Position numbers and translations under genes: made by a program. Shown one piece after another: positions 1 through 11,215 of a stretch of DNA of 64,000 nucleotides. The notes below the pieces were generated by a model. It had not been told where the DNA came from. It did not search any database and saw nothing but the letters and a program-made list of their open reading frames with translations. The DNA comes from Flavobacteriaceae bacterium (GTDB lineage: Bacteria; Bacteroidota; Bacteroidia; Flavobacteriales; Flavobacteriaceae), in assembly GCA_029238215.1 (NCBI GenBank), contig JAQWGN010000009.1:31135-95134 (forward strand). The letters run 5' to 3'. The stretch's first letter is position 1; every line of letters starts with the position of its first letter.

Positions 1-984
1 TGGCGTAAGGGTGTGAAAAAACTCATGTGATACCACGTCGGTTAAATACGTTTTTAAAGACTCTTTATCAATGCCTTCAAAAAACACAACCGTTGTAGAC
101 GTGTGATGTTCCAATGCTCCTTGTACTCCACCGTAATGCTGCAATTCTTCCATACTCATAAGAAGTAAAAGAATGTCGTAGCTCTTAGTGTTATTGGCCG
201 CTCCTAAAAATGCTTTTTGTGCCGACATCATGTCCACCAAAGTTTGTTTAAAATCTTCTGCATTATGAGCTCCTGTAGGCGAATAAACGGCCAGGCTTAC
301 TTCTATATCATCTACTTTAAATGAAATGCTGTTTTCTTCTGAAAACAAGATAGGGTCGTCAATAATGTTAAAGTACCGCTTTGCAAAAAACACGTCTTTA
401 GTAGGGCTGTGACTTACCGATTGTAAGGAAGAAAATGGCACTAAATCTTCAGGAGAATCAATCGAAAGTCGGTACGACCATTCTTTTCCTCCATCAAAAT
501 AGCCAACCATTCCATGAAGGTTGAGTAAGAAAACTTCATCTTTCTCAATTTTAGTCCCCCCCATTGGGTAAATTTCTTTACCGTCTTCGCTGTCAAAGGT
601 GTCGTCTATTAGGTATGATATACGATCTAATTTTTTACCCTCAGAAATTTTCCATGTGTTTTTGTTTTCTCGAACCACTTCTAACAACTGGTTGTCGTTA
701 TCAAACGCCTTAAAGTCAGTTACAAAGCGTCCAAAGTTTGAGTATTCATAGGTTCCAGGAATAACGCTAGGCATATAAAAAATCACTTCTCCTTTTGGAA
801 ATGGCATTGGATCTAAAGAAACAACAAGTCTGTCGTCAACAACATTGTTTAAATCAATATGTGTTTCAATGATTTTCGTTTTCTTGTTAGCAGTATCATT
901 CGTACGGAGTGTTGCGCATCCTTGCAACAGCAACAAACCTGCAAAAAGAGCTAATAGGTGATTCTTAAAGCTATAGAAATTCAT
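1..984 (-). CDS. M61-like (glycyl aminopeptidase-type) metallopeptidase lipoprotein, C-terminus truncated by window edge
   Basis: My own reverse-strand translation from ATG at 984: MNFYSFKNHLLALFAGLLLLQGCATLRTND..., lipoprotein signal, running open to ...DVVSHEFFHTLTP at the edge (HExxH motif). Absent from ORF track because it leaves the window. Confidence 0.8.
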   Translation of the reverse strand, partial: MNFYSFKNHLLALFAGLLLLQGCATLRTNDTANKKTKIIETHIDLNNVVDDRLVVSLDPMPFPKGEVIFYMPSVIPGTYEYSNFGRFVTDFKAFDNDNQLLEVVRENKNTWKISEGKKLDRISYLIDDTFDSEDGKEIYPMGGTKIEKDEVFLLNLHGMVGYFDGGKEWSYRLSIDSPEDLVPFSSLQSVSHSPTKDVFFAKRYFNIIDDPILFSEENSISFKVDDIEVSLAVYSPTGAHNAEDFKQTLVDMMSAQKAFLGAANNTKSYDILLLLMSMEELQHYGGVQGALEHHTSTTVVFFEGIDKESLKTYLTDVVSHEFFHTLTP

Positions 985-1030
985 AACATCATGTATTAAA
1001 AGTGAGATTTAGGTTTTATAATGGCAATAA

Positions 1031-1056
1031 GTAGAAAAACGACTAAAACCGTTTTA
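1031..1056 (-). terminator. Weak intrinsic terminator downstream of hisIE
   Basis: AAAACG-8nt-CGTTTT inverted repeat followed on the minus strand by a short T run; low-GC stem. Confidence 0.35.
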
Positions 1057-1075
1057 TATTACAATATAAAAAAAA

Positions 1076-1669
1076 TTAATGGCGTTTTTCCAAAACACCA
1101 ACTACATCTTGCAGGCTATATCCTTTTGCTTGCAACAAAATTAGGTAGTGAAACAACAAGTCAGCACTCTCGTTTAAAAACAAGTTTTCGTTGTTGTCCT
1201 TTGCCTCAATTACGGTTTCAACAGCTTCTTCTCCTACTTTTTGAGCAATTTTATTAATGCCTTCAGCAAACAAACTGGCCACATAACTCTTTTCTGTGGG
1301 GTTATTTTTTCGGTTTTCAATAATCCCTTCCAAAGCAGAAAGAAAGCCATAAGAAGGCTTGTTTGCCTCATTCCAGCAGGTATCACTACCCGTGTGACAG
1401 GTTGGTCCTTTTGGATTGGCCTGAATTAGTAGGGTGTCGCTATCACAATCTACCGCCATAGAAACCAATTCGAGTACATGACCACTTTCCTCCCCTTTTG
1501 TCCAAAGGCGATTTTTACTTCGACTGAAAAAGGTAACTTGTTTAGAATCGTTGGTTTTAGCTACGGCATCGGCATTCATATAACCAAGCATCAATACCTG
1601 TTTGGTATTCGCATCTTGCACTATAGCAGGAACTAGTCCGTCTGGGTGTTTGGTATAATCTAATGTCAT
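1076..1669 (-). CDS. hisIE: Bifunctional phosphoribosyl-AMP cyclohydrolase / phosphoribosyl-ATP pyrophosphatase
   Basis: Translation matches HisI ([40 protein letters not shown]) fused to HisE; end of his operon. Confidence 0.95.
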   Translation of the reverse strand: MTLDYTKHPDGLVPAIVQDANTKQVLMLGYMNADAVAKTNDSKQVTFFSRSKNRLWTKGEESGHVLELVSMAVDCDSDTLLIQANPKGPTCHTGSDTCWNEANKPSYGFLSALEGIIENRKNNPTEKSYVASLFAEGINKIAQKVGEEAVETVIEAKDNNENLFLNESADLLFHYLILLQAKGYSLQDVVGVLEKRH

Positions 1670-2418
1670 CGTACAGGGATTTTATGTTGCTGTAAATATG
1701 TTTTTAATGTAGGGATACTAATTTCTTTAAAATGGAAGACACTCGCTGCAAGGGCCGCATCGGCATTTCCAAGGGCAAAGGTATCAACAAAATGATTCAT
1801 CGTCCCTGCACCGCCCGAAGCAATTATAGGAACTTGAACCAATTTACTCAATTCGTTTAATGCAGTATTGGCAAAACCTTGTTTGGTACCATCGTGATCC
1901 ATCGAAGTAAATAAGAGTTCACCAGCTCCGCGTTCTACCGCTTCTTTTGCCCATTCAAACAACCGGCGTTCTGTTGGAACCTTGCCACCAACTAAGTGAA
2001 CAATCCATTCGCCATTAAGCTGCTTGGCATCTATGGCCACAACAATACATTGTGTTCCGAAGCGTTGTGCCAACTCACGTATTAATTCTGGACGGCGTAC
2101 GGCCGATGAATTAATCGAAACCTTATCGGCTCCATTGTCTAATAAAACTCCAACATCTTCTACCGAGCTAATCCCACCACCAACCGTAAATGGAATATCA
2201 ATTGCACGGGCAACATCACGTACCATTTTGGCAAGGGTTTTCCGCTTTTCTTCAGAAGCAGAGATGTCTAAAAACACCAATTCATCGGCACCTTCTTCTG
2301 CATACCGACTAGCAAGTTCAACGGGGTCTCCCGCATCACGAAGGGATACAAAATTTACGCCCTTTACCGTACGACCATCTTTAATGTCTAAACACGGAAT
2401 GATACGTTTTGTAAGCAT
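1666..2418 (-). CDS. hisF: Imidazole glycerol phosphate synthase subunit HisF
   Basis: [23 protein letters not shown]..., HisF barrel signature. Confidence 0.97.
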   Translation of the reverse strand: MLTKRIIPCLDIKDGRTVKGVNFVSLRDAGDPVELASRYAEEGADELVFLDISASEEKRKTLAKMVRDVARAIDIPFTVGGGISSVEDVGVLLDNGADKVSINSSAVRRPELIRELAQRFGTQCIVVAIDAKQLNGEWIVHLVGGKVPTERRLFEWAKEAVERGAGELLFTSMDHDGTKQGFANTALNELSKLVQVPIIASGGAGTMNHFVDTFALGNADAALAASVFHFKEISIPTLKTYLQQHKIPVR

Positions 2419-2419
2419 G

Positions 2420-3148
2420 TTATTGTTGTTCAGATTGATAACGTTCTAATTCTTTTAATGAAATATTCCCTTCGTAAATAGCCTTTCCAATGATAGCAGC
2501 CGTGCAACCCAGTTCTTCCAACTGATAAAGGTCATCGAGTGTAGTAACCCCCCCAGAAGCAATAAGACAGATTTCGTCAATTTCATCCAATAGCTCATAA
2601 TACAGTTCTAGTGATGGACCTGCAAGCATGCCATCTTTCGCAACATCTGTACATAAAACATCGCTAAACCCTTTTTGAATATAGTCTTTTACAAAATCAA
2701 TTACGTCTATGCCCGAATCTTGTTCCCAACCATGCGTAGCAATACGACGGTTTTTGGCATCTGCACCCAAAATAAGCTTTTCAGCACCATAAACACCCAA
2801 CCATTCCAAAACCAATTCGGGGCTACTAACTGCAATACTCCCTAAAGTAACTTGGGAAGCCCCACAATCAAAAGCGATTTTTAAATCTTCAGCCGATTTA
2901 ATGCCACCACCAAAATCTACATGAAGACTCGTTTTTGTAGCAATGGTTTCTAAAACCTTCGCATTTACAATATGCTTATCTCGTGCGCCATCAAGATCAA
3001 CAACATGAACATGGGTGAGGCCAGCGCCTTCAAAAGCTTTGGCAACTTCTACAGGAGACTCGCTATACACCTTCTTGGTGTCGTAATCTCCCTTAGTTAA
3101 TCGAACGCACTGACCATTAATAATATCTATTGCTGGAACTAAAATCAT
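2420..3148 (-). CDS. hisA: 1-(5-phosphoribosyl)-5-[(5-phosphoribosylamino)methylideneamino]imidazole-4-carboxamide isomerase
   Basis: [22 protein letters not shown]..., HisA signature in operon. Confidence 0.96.
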   Translation of the reverse strand: MILVPAIDIINGQCVRLTKGDYDTKKVYSESPVEVAKAFEGAGLTHVHVVDLDGARDKHIVNAKVLETIATKTSLHVDFGGGIKSAEDLKIAFDCGASQVTLGSIAVSSPELVLEWLGVYGAEKLILGADAKNRRIATHGWEQDSGIDVIDFVKDYIQKGFSDVLCTDVAKDGMLAGPSLELYYELLDEIDEICLIASGGVTTLDDLYQLEELGCTAAIIGKAIYEGNISLKELERYQSEQQ

Positions 3149-3723
3149 ATTGCAAGAAAGTTTTTTAATAATTGAGCACCCATTTCACCACTTTTTTCTG
3201 GGTGAAATTGAGTGCCATAAAAATTGTTTTTAGCTAAAGCAGCAGCAAAGGGTATTCCATACGTACAGCTTCCTACGGTGTTTCCGTTTGATTTTGCATA
3301 ATAACTATGTACCAAATAAAAATGGCTGTTTTGAGGGATACCCCCAAACAGTACACCCGCTCCCTCAACTGTATTCCAGCCCATATGCGGTACGTTTAGA
3401 TTCGTGTCAAATCGAACTACATCAGTATCGAATATGCCCAATCCTTTGGTGTTTCCTTCCGCCGTACGGTTACACATCAATTGCATCCCTAAACAAATCC
3501 CCAAGACAGGTTGTGTAAGGGTTGGAATAAGCGTGTCTAACCCACTAGAAATCAATTTTTCCATAGCCGTACTTGCTTCGCCAACTCCAGGGAATATTAC
3601 ATGTGCAGCTTCTCGAATAACATTGGCGTTATTGGTTAAAACTGCCGTGGTCCCTAATCGCTCCAATGCAAATTTTATGCTTTGGATATTTCCAGCACCA
3701 TAATCAATAATGACTACACTCAT
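3145..3723 (-). CDS. hisH: Imidazole glycerol phosphate synthase subunit HisH
   Basis: Class I glutamine amidotransferase: [28 protein letters not shown]. Confidence 0.96.
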   Translation of the reverse strand: MSVVIIDYGAGNIQSIKFALERLGTTAVLTNNANVIREAAHVIFPGVGEASTAMEKLISSGLDTLIPTLTQPVLGICLGMQLMCNRTAEGNTKGLGIFDTDVVRFDTNLNVPHMGWNTVEGAGVLFGGIPQNSHFYLVHSYYAKSNGNTVGSCTYGIPFAAALAKNNFYGTQFHPEKSGEMGAQLLKNFLAI

Positions 3724-4844
3724 AATTGTCCTTTGGTAGAGGGTAAAACTAGTTTTTCTGGATCACGTTTAATGGCAACCTTAATAGCCTTAGCAAATGC
3801 CTTAAATATTGCTTCTATTTTGTGGTGTTCATTGTGCCCTTCAGCCTTAATGTTCAGATTTGCCTTTGCACCATCTGCAAAAGATTTAAAGAAGTGAAAA
3901 AACATTTCTGATGGCATTTTGCCAATCATTTCACGCTTAAACTTTGCATCCCACATCAGCCAAGCACGCCCGCCAAAATCAATGGCAACTTGCGCAAGGC
4001 AATCATCCATTGGCAAGCAAAATCCATAACGCTCAATGCCTAGCTTATCCCCTAAGGCCATGCCAAAGGCTTCGCCTAATGCAATGGCAGTATCTTCAAT
4101 GGTGTGGTGCTCATCTACTTCAAGATCACCTTTTGTTCTTAGCTCAATGTCAATTCCTCCGTGACGTGCCAACTGATCTAGCATGTGATCAAAAAAGGCA
4201 ATTCCAGTATCAATACTACTCACTCCAGTTCCATCAAGATTCAATGAAATCTCAATGGCTGTTTCCTTTGTTTTTCGATTGTGTTCAATACGCCTTCCGC
4301 CCGCCTTTAATAAGGTATAAATGGCATCCCAATTATTGGTTTTTAACACGATGGTTTTTTCCAACTCTTTGGTGGTTTCTTCTGAAAACCGTGTGTCGTA
4401 TTGCAAGCAAATACCCTGTGCTCCAAGATTCTTTGCAAGTTGCATATCAGTCATTCTATCTCCAATAACAAATGAATTGGCGATATCATAGGCTGGATTA
4501 TCCATATATGCTTTTAACATTCCCGTGTTCGGCTTGCGTGTTGGTGCGTTTTCTTCTGGAAGGCTTTTGTCAATAAAGATTTGATCAAAAGCAATCCCCT
4601 CATTTTTTAGAGCCGTCATCAAAAAATTGTGCGTGGGTAAAAACGTGTCTTCTGGAAAACTAGCAGTACCCAATCCATCTTGATTGGTTACCATCACTAG
4701 TTCAAAGTCAAGTTCTTTGGCAATCCGCCCAAGATATTGAAAGACACCAGGATAAAATTCTAGTTTATCGATAGCATCCAATTGATAATCCTTTGGCTCC
4801 AGCGCTAAGGTTCCGTCTCGATCAATAAATAATACTCTTTTCAT
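3720..4844 (-). CDS. hisB: Bifunctional histidinol-phosphatase / imidazoleglycerol-phosphate dehydratase
   Basis: N-terminal HAD (LFIDRDGTL) fused to IGPD ([24 protein letters not shown]). Confidence 0.96.
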   Translation of the reverse strand: MKRVLFIDRDGTLALEPKDYQLDAIDKLEFYPGVFQYLGRIAKELDFELVMVTNQDGLGTASFPEDTFLPTHNFLMTALKNEGIAFDQIFIDKSLPEENAPTRKPNTGMLKAYMDNPAYDIANSFVIGDRMTDMQLAKNLGAQGICLQYDTRFSEETTKELEKTIVLKTNNWDAIYTLLKAGGRRIEHNRKTKETAIEISLNLDGTGVSSIDTGIAFFDHMLDQLARHGGIDIELRTKGDLEVDEHHTIEDTAIALGEAFGMALGDKLGIERYGFCLPMDDCLAQVAIDFGGRAWLMWDAKFKREMIGKMPSEMFFHFFKSFADGAKANLNIKAEGHNEHHKIEAIFKAFAKAIKVAIKRDPEKLVLPSTKGQL

Positions 4845-5893
4845 AATTGTAATGATTTACACGCAGCAATAAGTAGGTCATTTTCTTTAGGCGTTCCAAC
4901 ACTAATTCTTAGGGTGTTCTCGCAATTTTTCTGAGATGATCTGTCTCGAACAACGATATGTTGATTGAGTAAATCCGTATACCTTTTTTTAGCATCATCT
5001 ACTCGAATAAGTAAAAAATTGGCATCAGATGGGAAGATCTGTTTAATCCATGCTACAGAACGCAGTTCATCATCAAGGCGCTTGCGTTCAGCGATTAATG
5101 ATTCGATTTGCGTTTGGTATGTTTTTGTGTCTTTAAGTGCTTCGATAGCATTTTGCTGACTTAACGTATTGATGTTGTAAGGCGGCTTGATGTTGTGCAG
5201 CAATTGTATGATTTCGGGACGCGCAATGGCAATACCTAGACGCAATCCTGCTAATCCAAATGCTTTTGATAGTGTCTGTGTAACAATGAGTTGCGGATAT
5301 TCATTTAAAGTAGTACTCCAGCTATTTACACTGGTGAAATCAATATAGGCCTCATCGATTACCACAACCCCTTCAAAGCCTCCTAAAAGAGTCTTTATGT
5401 CGTTTTCTTTAAACAGATTTCCACTAGGGTTATTAGGACTGCAAAAGAATAATGCTTTTGTATTGGGTTTTACCGCTTTAAGAATCGCTGCTGTATTGAG
5501 TTGAAAATCTTCATTGAGCGGTACTTCCGATATTGCCACGCCATTAATATTTGCCAAAACAGCATACATGCCATAGGTTGGAGGCATCAGTAATACTTCG
5601 TCTTTATTTGGCGTACAAAATGCCCTAAAAATCAGATCTAAGATTTCATCGCTGCCATTTCCAATAAGCAGTTGGTTTGTTTCACAGCCACGCAATGAGG
5701 CAATAACATTTTTAAGAGCTGCTTGATTTGGATCAGGATAACGATTAACCGATGAGGGGTACGGGTTTTCATTGGCATCCAAAAAGGTCCACTCCCCTTC
5801 CGTTGCGGTAAAGGTATCTCTAGCCGAAGTATACGGCTTAAGCGCAAGCATTTCAGCTCGAGCCCATTTTTTGATGTCAAACGGCTTAGTCAT
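4841..5893 (-). CDS. hisC: Histidinol-phosphate aminotransferase
   Basis: PLP aminotransferase ([23 protein letters not shown]) in his operon. Confidence 0.95.
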   Translation of the reverse strand: MTKPFDIKKWARAEMLALKPYTSARDTFTATEGEWTFLDANENPYPSSVNRYPDPNQAALKNVIASLRGCETNQLLIGNGSDEILDLIFRAFCTPNKDEVLLMPPTYGMYAVLANINGVAISEVPLNEDFQLNTAAILKAVKPNTKALFFCSPNNPSGNLFKENDIKTLLGGFEGVVVIDEAYIDFTSVNSWSTTLNEYPQLIVTQTLSKAFGLAGLRLGIAIARPEIIQLLHNIKPPYNINTLSQQNAIEALKDTKTYQTQIESLIAERKRLDDELRSVAWIKQIFPSDANFLLIRVDDAKKRYTDLLNQHIVVRDRSSQKNCENTLRISVGTPKENDLLIAACKSLQL

Positions 5894-7172
5894 TATTCAA
5901 ATCATTTAATCGAAGCGTAACCGCATTTTTGTGTGCATAAAGCCCTTCAGCTTCAGCCATAGCTTCAATGTGTGGCCCTAATTGTTGTATTCCTTTAGCA
6001 CTTATACGTTGGTAGGTAATTGCCTTTAAAAAGGCGTCCAAATTCACGCCGCTGTACTGCTTTGTGTATCCATTTGTAGGAAGTGTGTGATTTGTTCCAG
6101 AAGCATAATCCCCAGCACTTTCGGGTGTATAATTCCCAATAAATACCGATCCAGCGTTTGCGACACCATCCACAAAAAAGGATTCGTTTTCTACACAAAC
6201 GATATAGTGTTCAGGACCGTATTCATTAATAAATGCAAGCGCTGTGGATTCCTCATCAAAATAAACAATCAACGAGTTTTCTAGTGCAACTTTTGCAAGA
6301 TCTTTTCTTGGTAGTTCTTCGAGTTGTCGTGTGATTTCTGTTTCAACACGATCTCCAAAATCTTTAGACGTTGTAACCAAAATCACTTGGCTGTCTTTAC
6401 CGTGTTCGGCCTGAGAAAGTAGGTCGGCAGCCACATATTTTGGATTTGCTGAATTATCTGCAACGACCAACAACTCTGATGGCCCAGCAGGCATATCAAT
6501 AGCCGTCTGATATTGAGTAGCTTTTTGCTTGGCCACAGTTACATATTGATTTCCAGGACCGAATATTTTATAGACTTTAGGAATAGTTTCCGTTCCAAAT
6601 GTAAGGGCGGCAATTGCTTGAATACCGCCAACTTGTGCCACTATGTTTATCCCGCATTTATACGCAGCATATCGGATGGCAGCAGGAATGCCGTTTTCGC
6701 TTGGAGGTGTGCAGAGTACAATTTGATTACAACCCGCAATTTGAGCAGGAATCGCTAGCATTAACGCTGTTGAAAACAACGGTGCTGTACCTCCCGGAAT
6801 ATAAATCCCTACTTTATCGATTGGTTTTTTAGTTTGCCAACAATCAACACCTTCTTGGGTACTAATACGAACCGTAGGTGTTTGCTGCGCTTTGTGGAAT
6901 GCAAAAATATTAGCGTATGCTACATCGATAGCCTCAACTAATTCTTTAGGCAACTCGTCTTTAGCGGTTGTCAAAAGATCTTGATTTACAATAAGAGCAT
7001 CTGGGGAAACCTTATCAAATGCTAAACTGTATTTTGCAAGAGCTTCATCACCACTTTTACTAACGGCAGCAAAGACCTCATTTACAAGAGGCTCAATCGC
7101 GCTAAAATCTGCGGTTGGACGTTCTGTGAGTTTTGACCACAGCGAAGGATCCGGATTAAGTATACGTCTCAT
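5886..7172 (-). CDS. hisD: Histidinol dehydrogenase
   Basis: KVGIYIPGGTAPLFSTALMLAIPAQIAGC, AGPSELLVVAD signatures. Confidence 0.96.
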   Translation of the reverse strand: MRRILNPDPSLWSKLTERPTADFSAIEPLVNEVFAAVSKSGDEALAKYSLAFDKVSPDALIVNQDLLTTAKDELPKELVEAIDVAYANIFAFHKAQQTPTVRISTQEGVDCWQTKKPIDKVGIYIPGGTAPLFSTALMLAIPAQIAGCNQIVLCTPPSENGIPAAIRYAAYKCGINIVAQVGGIQAIAALTFGTETIPKVYKIFGPGNQYVTVAKQKATQYQTAIDMPAGPSELLVVADNSANPKYVAADLLSQAEHGKDSQVILVTTSKDFGDRVETEITRQLEELPRKDLAKVALENSLIVYFDEESTALAFINEYGPEHYIVCVENESFFVDGVANAGSVFIGNYTPESAGDYASGTNHTLPTNGYTKQYSGVNLDAFLKAITYQRISAKGIQQLGPHIEAMAEAEGLYAHKNAVTLRLNDLNND

Positions 7173-8035
7173 TATTGTATAATTCGTTCAATAGGACAAA
7201 CTAAAATATCTCGAGCTCCTGCTGCTTTAAGCGCATCAACCATCTCCCAGAACGTGTTTTTATCAACTACCGAGTGTAACGAACTCCATCCCTCTTCAAC
7301 TAAGGGCATCACAGTTGGGCTTTTAAGCACTGGGAGTAGTGCAGAAATTGTATCAATAGCATCATTTGGAACATTCATAATAATATACCTTGAATTCTTT
7401 CCTGCCGAAACTGCTCTAATACGAAACAATAGCGTGTCAAGTAATTCTTGTTTTGCCACAGACAGACCTTGACCACTAACGAGAACTGCTTGTGAGGTAA
7501 ACAAAACTTCAACCTCTTTAAGGTTGTTTTTAAAAAGGGTCGACCCACTAGAAACAATATCACAAATGGCATCAGAAAGACCAATATTTGGTGCGATTTC
7601 TACCGAGCCATTAATGACGTGTAAGTCGGCTTTAATTCCCCATTCTGCCAAATACTTTTCTACAGTTTTTGGATAAGAAGTTGCGATTTTTTTACCAGCT
7701 AAATCTGATACACTCGTGTAAGTAGCCTCTTTGGGCACAGCAATAGAAACCCTACATTTTGAAAACCCTAAAGATTCTTGAGTAATAAGACCTTCTCCCT
7801 TTTCAACCAATAAATTCTCCCCGACAATAGCTAAATCCACAACGCCATCTCTAAGGTACTGTGGGATATCACCATTACGGAGGTAATAGAGTTCCATAGG
7901 GAAATTAGCGGCTGAAGTCTTAAGCTGATCTTTGCCATTATTTATAGAGATGCCACAATCCTTAAGTAATTTTAAAGATTCTTCATTAAGTCTTCCAGAC
8001 TTTTGAATGGCAATACGTATGTTTTCTTTCTTCAT
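7172..8035 (-). CDS. hisG: ATP phosphoribosyltransferase (long form)
   Basis: IRIAIQKSGRLNEESLKLLKDCG, DLAIVGENLL, C-terminal regulatory domain. Confidence 0.95.
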   Translation of the reverse strand: MKKENIRIAIQKSGRLNEESLKLLKDCGISINNGKDQLKTSAANFPMELYYLRNGDIPQYLRDGVVDLAIVGENLLVEKGEGLITQESLGFSKCRVSIAVPKEATYTSVSDLAGKKIATSYPKTVEKYLAEWGIKADLHVINGSVEIAPNIGLSDAICDIVSSGSTLFKNNLKEVEVLFTSQAVLVSGQGLSVAKQELLDTLLFRIRAVSAGKNSRYIIMNVPNDAIDTISALLPVLKSPTVMPLVEEGWSSLHSVVDKNTFWEMVDALKAAGARDILVCPIERIIQ

Positions 8036-8044
8036 AATTGATAC

Positions 8045-8076
8045 AAAAAAACCCGTTTGAGGTCATCAAACGGGTT
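8045..8076 (-). terminator. his attenuator terminator hairpin
   Basis: Minus strand AACCCGTTTGA-TGACC-TCAAACGGGTT followed by TTTTTTT: perfect 11-bp stem, 5-nt loop, U-tract, just upstream of hisG. Confidence 0.9.
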
Positions 8077-8099
8077 AGACGGTTAAATATACACCACAA

Positions 8100-8153
8100 C
8101 TAGCTCGCTTGAAACGAAATATTTGAATGGTGATGTATATATATGTTTTTCAT
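8100..8153 (-). CDS. hisL: his operon leader peptide (17 aa)
   Basis: Minus-strand ORF ATGAAAAACATATATATACATCACCATTCAAATATTTCGTTTCAAGCGAGCTAG = MKNIYIHHHSNISFQAS, three consecutive His codons before an intrinsic terminator and hisG. Confidence 0.85.
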   Translation of the reverse strand: MKNIYIHHHSNISFQAS

Positions 8154-8186
8154 TAGAGTGCAAATATCGGACTTTTTTTGAAAAGT

Positions 8187-9005
8187 TTACTGATTTCCTA
8201 AAATAAGTGGTAATCCATCTTTACCGCTACCAATAACAATTACTTTCGTATTGGGTGATTCAGATAATTTAATAGTTGCTTCAATCCCTTTATCCTTAAG
8301 AATATTGGTTGTCAGTGAAGCAGCTAAAATCCTGTTTGCATCAGCTTTTCCTTGCGCATCAATTCGTACTTTTTCAGCCTCTTTTCTAGCTTTTTCTAAT
8401 CGAAATTCATACTCTAATGACTCTTGTTCTTGAGTCAATTTACGCTGAATAGCTTCTTTAATTGACTTAGGAAGTGTCACATCACGCACTAAAACAGAAT
8501 TTAACTGCACATGTTGTGATTCTACCTTACGCTTAGTTTCTTCAAAAATCTCGTTTTGAATGGCGTCTCGTTTTGAAGAATACAATTGCTCAGGAGTGTA
8601 ACGTCCAATCACAGATCGGGCAACTGCACGAATTTCCGGAACAATAACGATACCAAGGTAGTTTTCTCCTTTAGTTTTGTGCAACATTCCAAGTTCATTA
8701 AGTTTTGGTTGATATAATACCGATACATCTAGGGAAATTTCAAGTCCGTTTGAAGAAAGCACACGCATGCTGCTCTCAAATTCTTCCTGTTGTTTGATGT
8801 TGTAAATGTACACACGATTCCATGGAGCAATAATATGAAACCCCTCACCCAATGGTGGCTCATCGGTTACAACACCTCCACCAAAGGTTTTAAACAATAC
8901 ACCAGCTTCACCATATCCAATATTTACAGATGATTTAGCGATAAAAATGATCGATACTAAAATAACGACTACAAGAGGTAGTCCGAGTTTTGGGAGTTTA
9001 TTCAT
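8187..9005 (-). CDS. SPFH/prohibitin family membrane protein
   Basis: N-terminal TM, prohibitin-like domain (GEAGVLFKTFGGGV, ARSVIGRYTPEQLYSSKRDAIQ), coiled-coil C-terminus. Confidence 0.88.
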   Translation of the reverse strand: MNKLPKLGLPLVVVILVSIIFIAKSSVNIGYGEAGVLFKTFGGGVVTDEPPLGEGFHIIAPWNRVYIYNIKQQEEFESSMRVLSSNGLEISLDVSVLYQPKLNELGMLHKTKGENYLGIVIVPEIRAVARSVIGRYTPEQLYSSKRDAIQNEIFEETKRKVESQHVQLNSVLVRDVTLPKSIKEAIQRKLTQEQESLEYEFRLEKARKEAEKVRIDAQGKADANRILAASLTTNILKDKGIEATIKLSESPNTKVIVIGSGKDGLPLILGNQ

Positions 9006-9016
9006 AATTTAAAATT

Positions 9017-9763
9017 TTAGGTTAACATGCCGCCATCTACATTGAGGACTTGACCGGTAATATACGTAGATAAATCAGAGGACAAAAATAAACATGCATT
9101 AGCAATATCGCTAGTGGCTCCACCTCTTTTTAGTGGAATATTAGCGCGCCATTGCGCAACAACATCTTCCGGAAGTTTTTCCGTCATTTCAGTTTCAATA
9201 AATCCAGGTGCAATCACATTTGAACGAATGTTTCTAGAACCAAGCTCAAGAGCAATTGACTTCGAAAACCCTATAATACCAGCCTTAGATGCTGCGTAAT
9301 TTGATTGCCCTGCATTCCCCTTCACTCCTACTACCGAACTCATGTGAATCAGACTTCCATGACGTTGCTTTAACATGCTGCGCTGTACGGCTTTTGTCAT
9401 GTTAAAAACAGACTTTAGGTTAACTTCAATTACCTTATCAAAATCTTCTTCAGACATACGCATCAGTAGATTATCTTTTGTAATGCCTGCATTGTTAATC
9501 AATACATCGATTGAACCAAAGGTTTCAAGGACATCATCTACAAGCTGTTGTGCAGCGTTATAGTCAGCAGCGTTGGACTGATACGCCTTTGCCTTAACTC
9601 CTAAAGCAATAAGCTCTTGTTCCAGTGCTTCAGCAGGTCCTGCTGATGCGCTATACGTAAAAGCTACATTGGCTCCTTGTGCTGCAAATGCCAAAGCAAT
9701 TCCACGACCAATACCCCTACTCGCTCCAGTAATGATAATATTTTTTCCTTTTACTAAATCCAT
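9017..9763 (-). CDS. fabG: 3-oxoacyl-[acyl-carrier-protein] reductase
   Basis: SDR: ITGASRGIGRGIA, NNAGITKDNLLMRM, YAASKAG. Confidence 0.93.
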   Translation of the reverse strand: MDLVKGKNIIITGASRGIGRGIALAFAAQGANVAFTYSASAGPAEALEQELIALGVKAKAYQSNAADYNAAQQLVDDVLETFGSIDVLINNAGITKDNLLMRMSEEDFDKVIEVNLKSVFNMTKAVQRSMLKQRHGSLIHMSSVVGVKGNAGQSNYAASKAGIIGFSKSIALELGSRNIRSNVIAPGFIETEMTEKLPEDVVAQWRANIPLKRGGATSDIANACLFLSSDLSTYITGQVLNVDGGMLT

Positions 9764-9772
9764 GCGTTAAAA

Positions 9773-10645
9773 TTAAGCTAGTGCAAGTGCAACTGTTTTT
9801 CCAATAGCTGCAGGTGAATCCACAACGTGGATACCACAGGCTTTCATAATAGCCTTTTTGGCTTCAGCCGTGTCTTCAGCCCCGCCAACAATAGCACCAG
9901 CGTGTCCCATAGTTCGTCCTTTAGGGGCAGTTTCTCCAGCAATAAACCCTACAACAGGTTTAGGGTTCCCTTGGGCTTTAATCCAATTTGCAGCATCTGC
10001 TTCAAGTTGACCGCCAATTTCTCCAATCATCACTATACATTCTGTTTCGTCGTCTTCCATAAGAAGTTGAACCGCATCTTTAGTAGTTGTTCCAATTATT
10101 GGATCACCACCTATTCCAATGGCAGTAGTAATGCCAAAACCTTCTTTAACTACCTGATCAGCAGCTTCATAAGTAAGCGTTCCTGATTTAGAAACAATCC
10201 CAACATTTCCTTTCTTAAATACAAAGCCAGGCATAATCCCAACTTTAGCTTCCTCAGGAGAAATTACGCCAGGACAATTTGGTCCAATAACACGGCAATC
10301 TTTACGTTTGATGTATTCCATTACTTTGGCCATGTCATTTACTGGAATTCCCTCTGTAATGGTAATAATAACTTTAATTCCTGCATCAGCAGCTTCCATA
10401 ATGGCATCAGCAGCAAATGCGGGTGGCACAAAAATGATTGTTGTATCGGCTTTCACTTTTTCTACAGCGTCTTTAACCGTGTTAAAAACAGGTTTGCCTA
10501 AATGGGTTTGACCGCCTTTACCAGGAGTTACGCCCCCAACGACATTTGACCCATAGTCAATCATTTGACTTGCGTGAAAAGTCCCTTCACTTCCAGTAAA
10601 TCCTTGGACAATAATATTTGATTCTTTATTAACTAATACACTCAT
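9773..10645 (-). CDS. sucD: Succinyl-CoA synthetase alpha subunit
   Basis: [31 protein letters not shown]. Confidence 0.95.
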   Translation of the reverse strand: MSVLVNKESNIIVQGFTGSEGTFHASQMIDYGSNVVGGVTPGKGGQTHLGKPVFNTVKDAVEKVKADTTIIFVPPAFAADAIMEAADAGIKVIITITEGIPVNDMAKVMEYIKRKDCRVIGPNCPGVISPEEAKVGIMPGFVFKKGNVGIVSKSGTLTYEAADQVVKEGFGITTAIGIGGDPIIGTTTKDAVQLLMEDDETECIVMIGEIGGQLEADAANWIKAQGNPKPVVGFIAGETAPKGRTMGHAGAIVGGAEDTAEAKKAIMKACGIHVVDSPAAIGKTVALALA

Positions 10646-10646
10646 G

Positions 10647-11213
10647 TTATTCTTTTACGCGTTCGATATAAGTTCCTTTTTCAGTGTCTATTTTAACTTT
10701 GTCCCCTTCGTTTATGAATAAAGGGACATTTATTTTAGCACCAGTTTCTGTTGTGGCTGGTTTAGTGGCATTTGTAGCTGTATTTCCTTTTACACCTGGT
10801 TCGGCGTGAGTAATCTCAAGAATTACACTTGCAGGCATGTCTACAGATATTGGACTATTATCTTCTGTATTTGTCATCACAGTAACAATCTCCCCTTCTT
10901 TCATAAGTTTGGGTTGATCTAAAATGCTTTCTTGAAGTTCAATCTGATTGTAATCCTCAGTATTCATAAAATGGAAGGTGTCATTTTCGTTGTATAAAAA
11001 TTGATATTTCCTTGTTTCCACTCGAACGTCTTCAATTTTATGTCCAGCAGAAAAAGTATTGTCAATTACTTTACCTGAACTTACACTTTTGAGTTTTGTT
11101 CGTACAAATGCAGGGCCTTTACCTGGTTTTACATGTAGAAATTCTATAACTTTAAAAATGTCGTTGTTGTAATGGATACAAAGTCCTTTACGAATGTCTG
11201 AAGTTGATGCCAT
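10647..11213 (-). CDS. efp: Elongation factor P
   Basis: [38 protein letters not shown]. Confidence 0.96.
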   Translation of the reverse strand: MASTSDIRKGLCIHYNNDIFKVIEFLHVKPGKGPAFVRTKLKSVSSGKVIDNTFSAGHKIEDVRVETRKYQFLYNENDTFHFMNTEDYNQIELQESILDQPKLMKEGEIVTVMTNTEDNSPISVDMPASVILEITHAEPGVKGNTATNATKPATTETGAKINVPLFINEGDKVKIDTEKGTYIERVKE

Positions 11214-11215
11214 AA

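Noticed and set aside
2024-2449. Long plus-strand ORF (141 aa) opposite hisF
   Set aside because: Antisense shadow of a clearly conserved gene; no recognisable protein features. The same applies to other antisense ORFs, e.g. 3944-4468, 9827-10186, 53642-54193, 46639-47001 and 61143-61508.
3720-4844. HisB bifunctional fusion as a novel fusion
   Set aside because: HAD-IGPD HisB fusions are well established, including in enterobacteria.
8087-8140. AT-rich ATATATATA tract as a mobile or repeat element
   Set aside because: Better explained as the his leader peptide codons and alternative attenuator stem.
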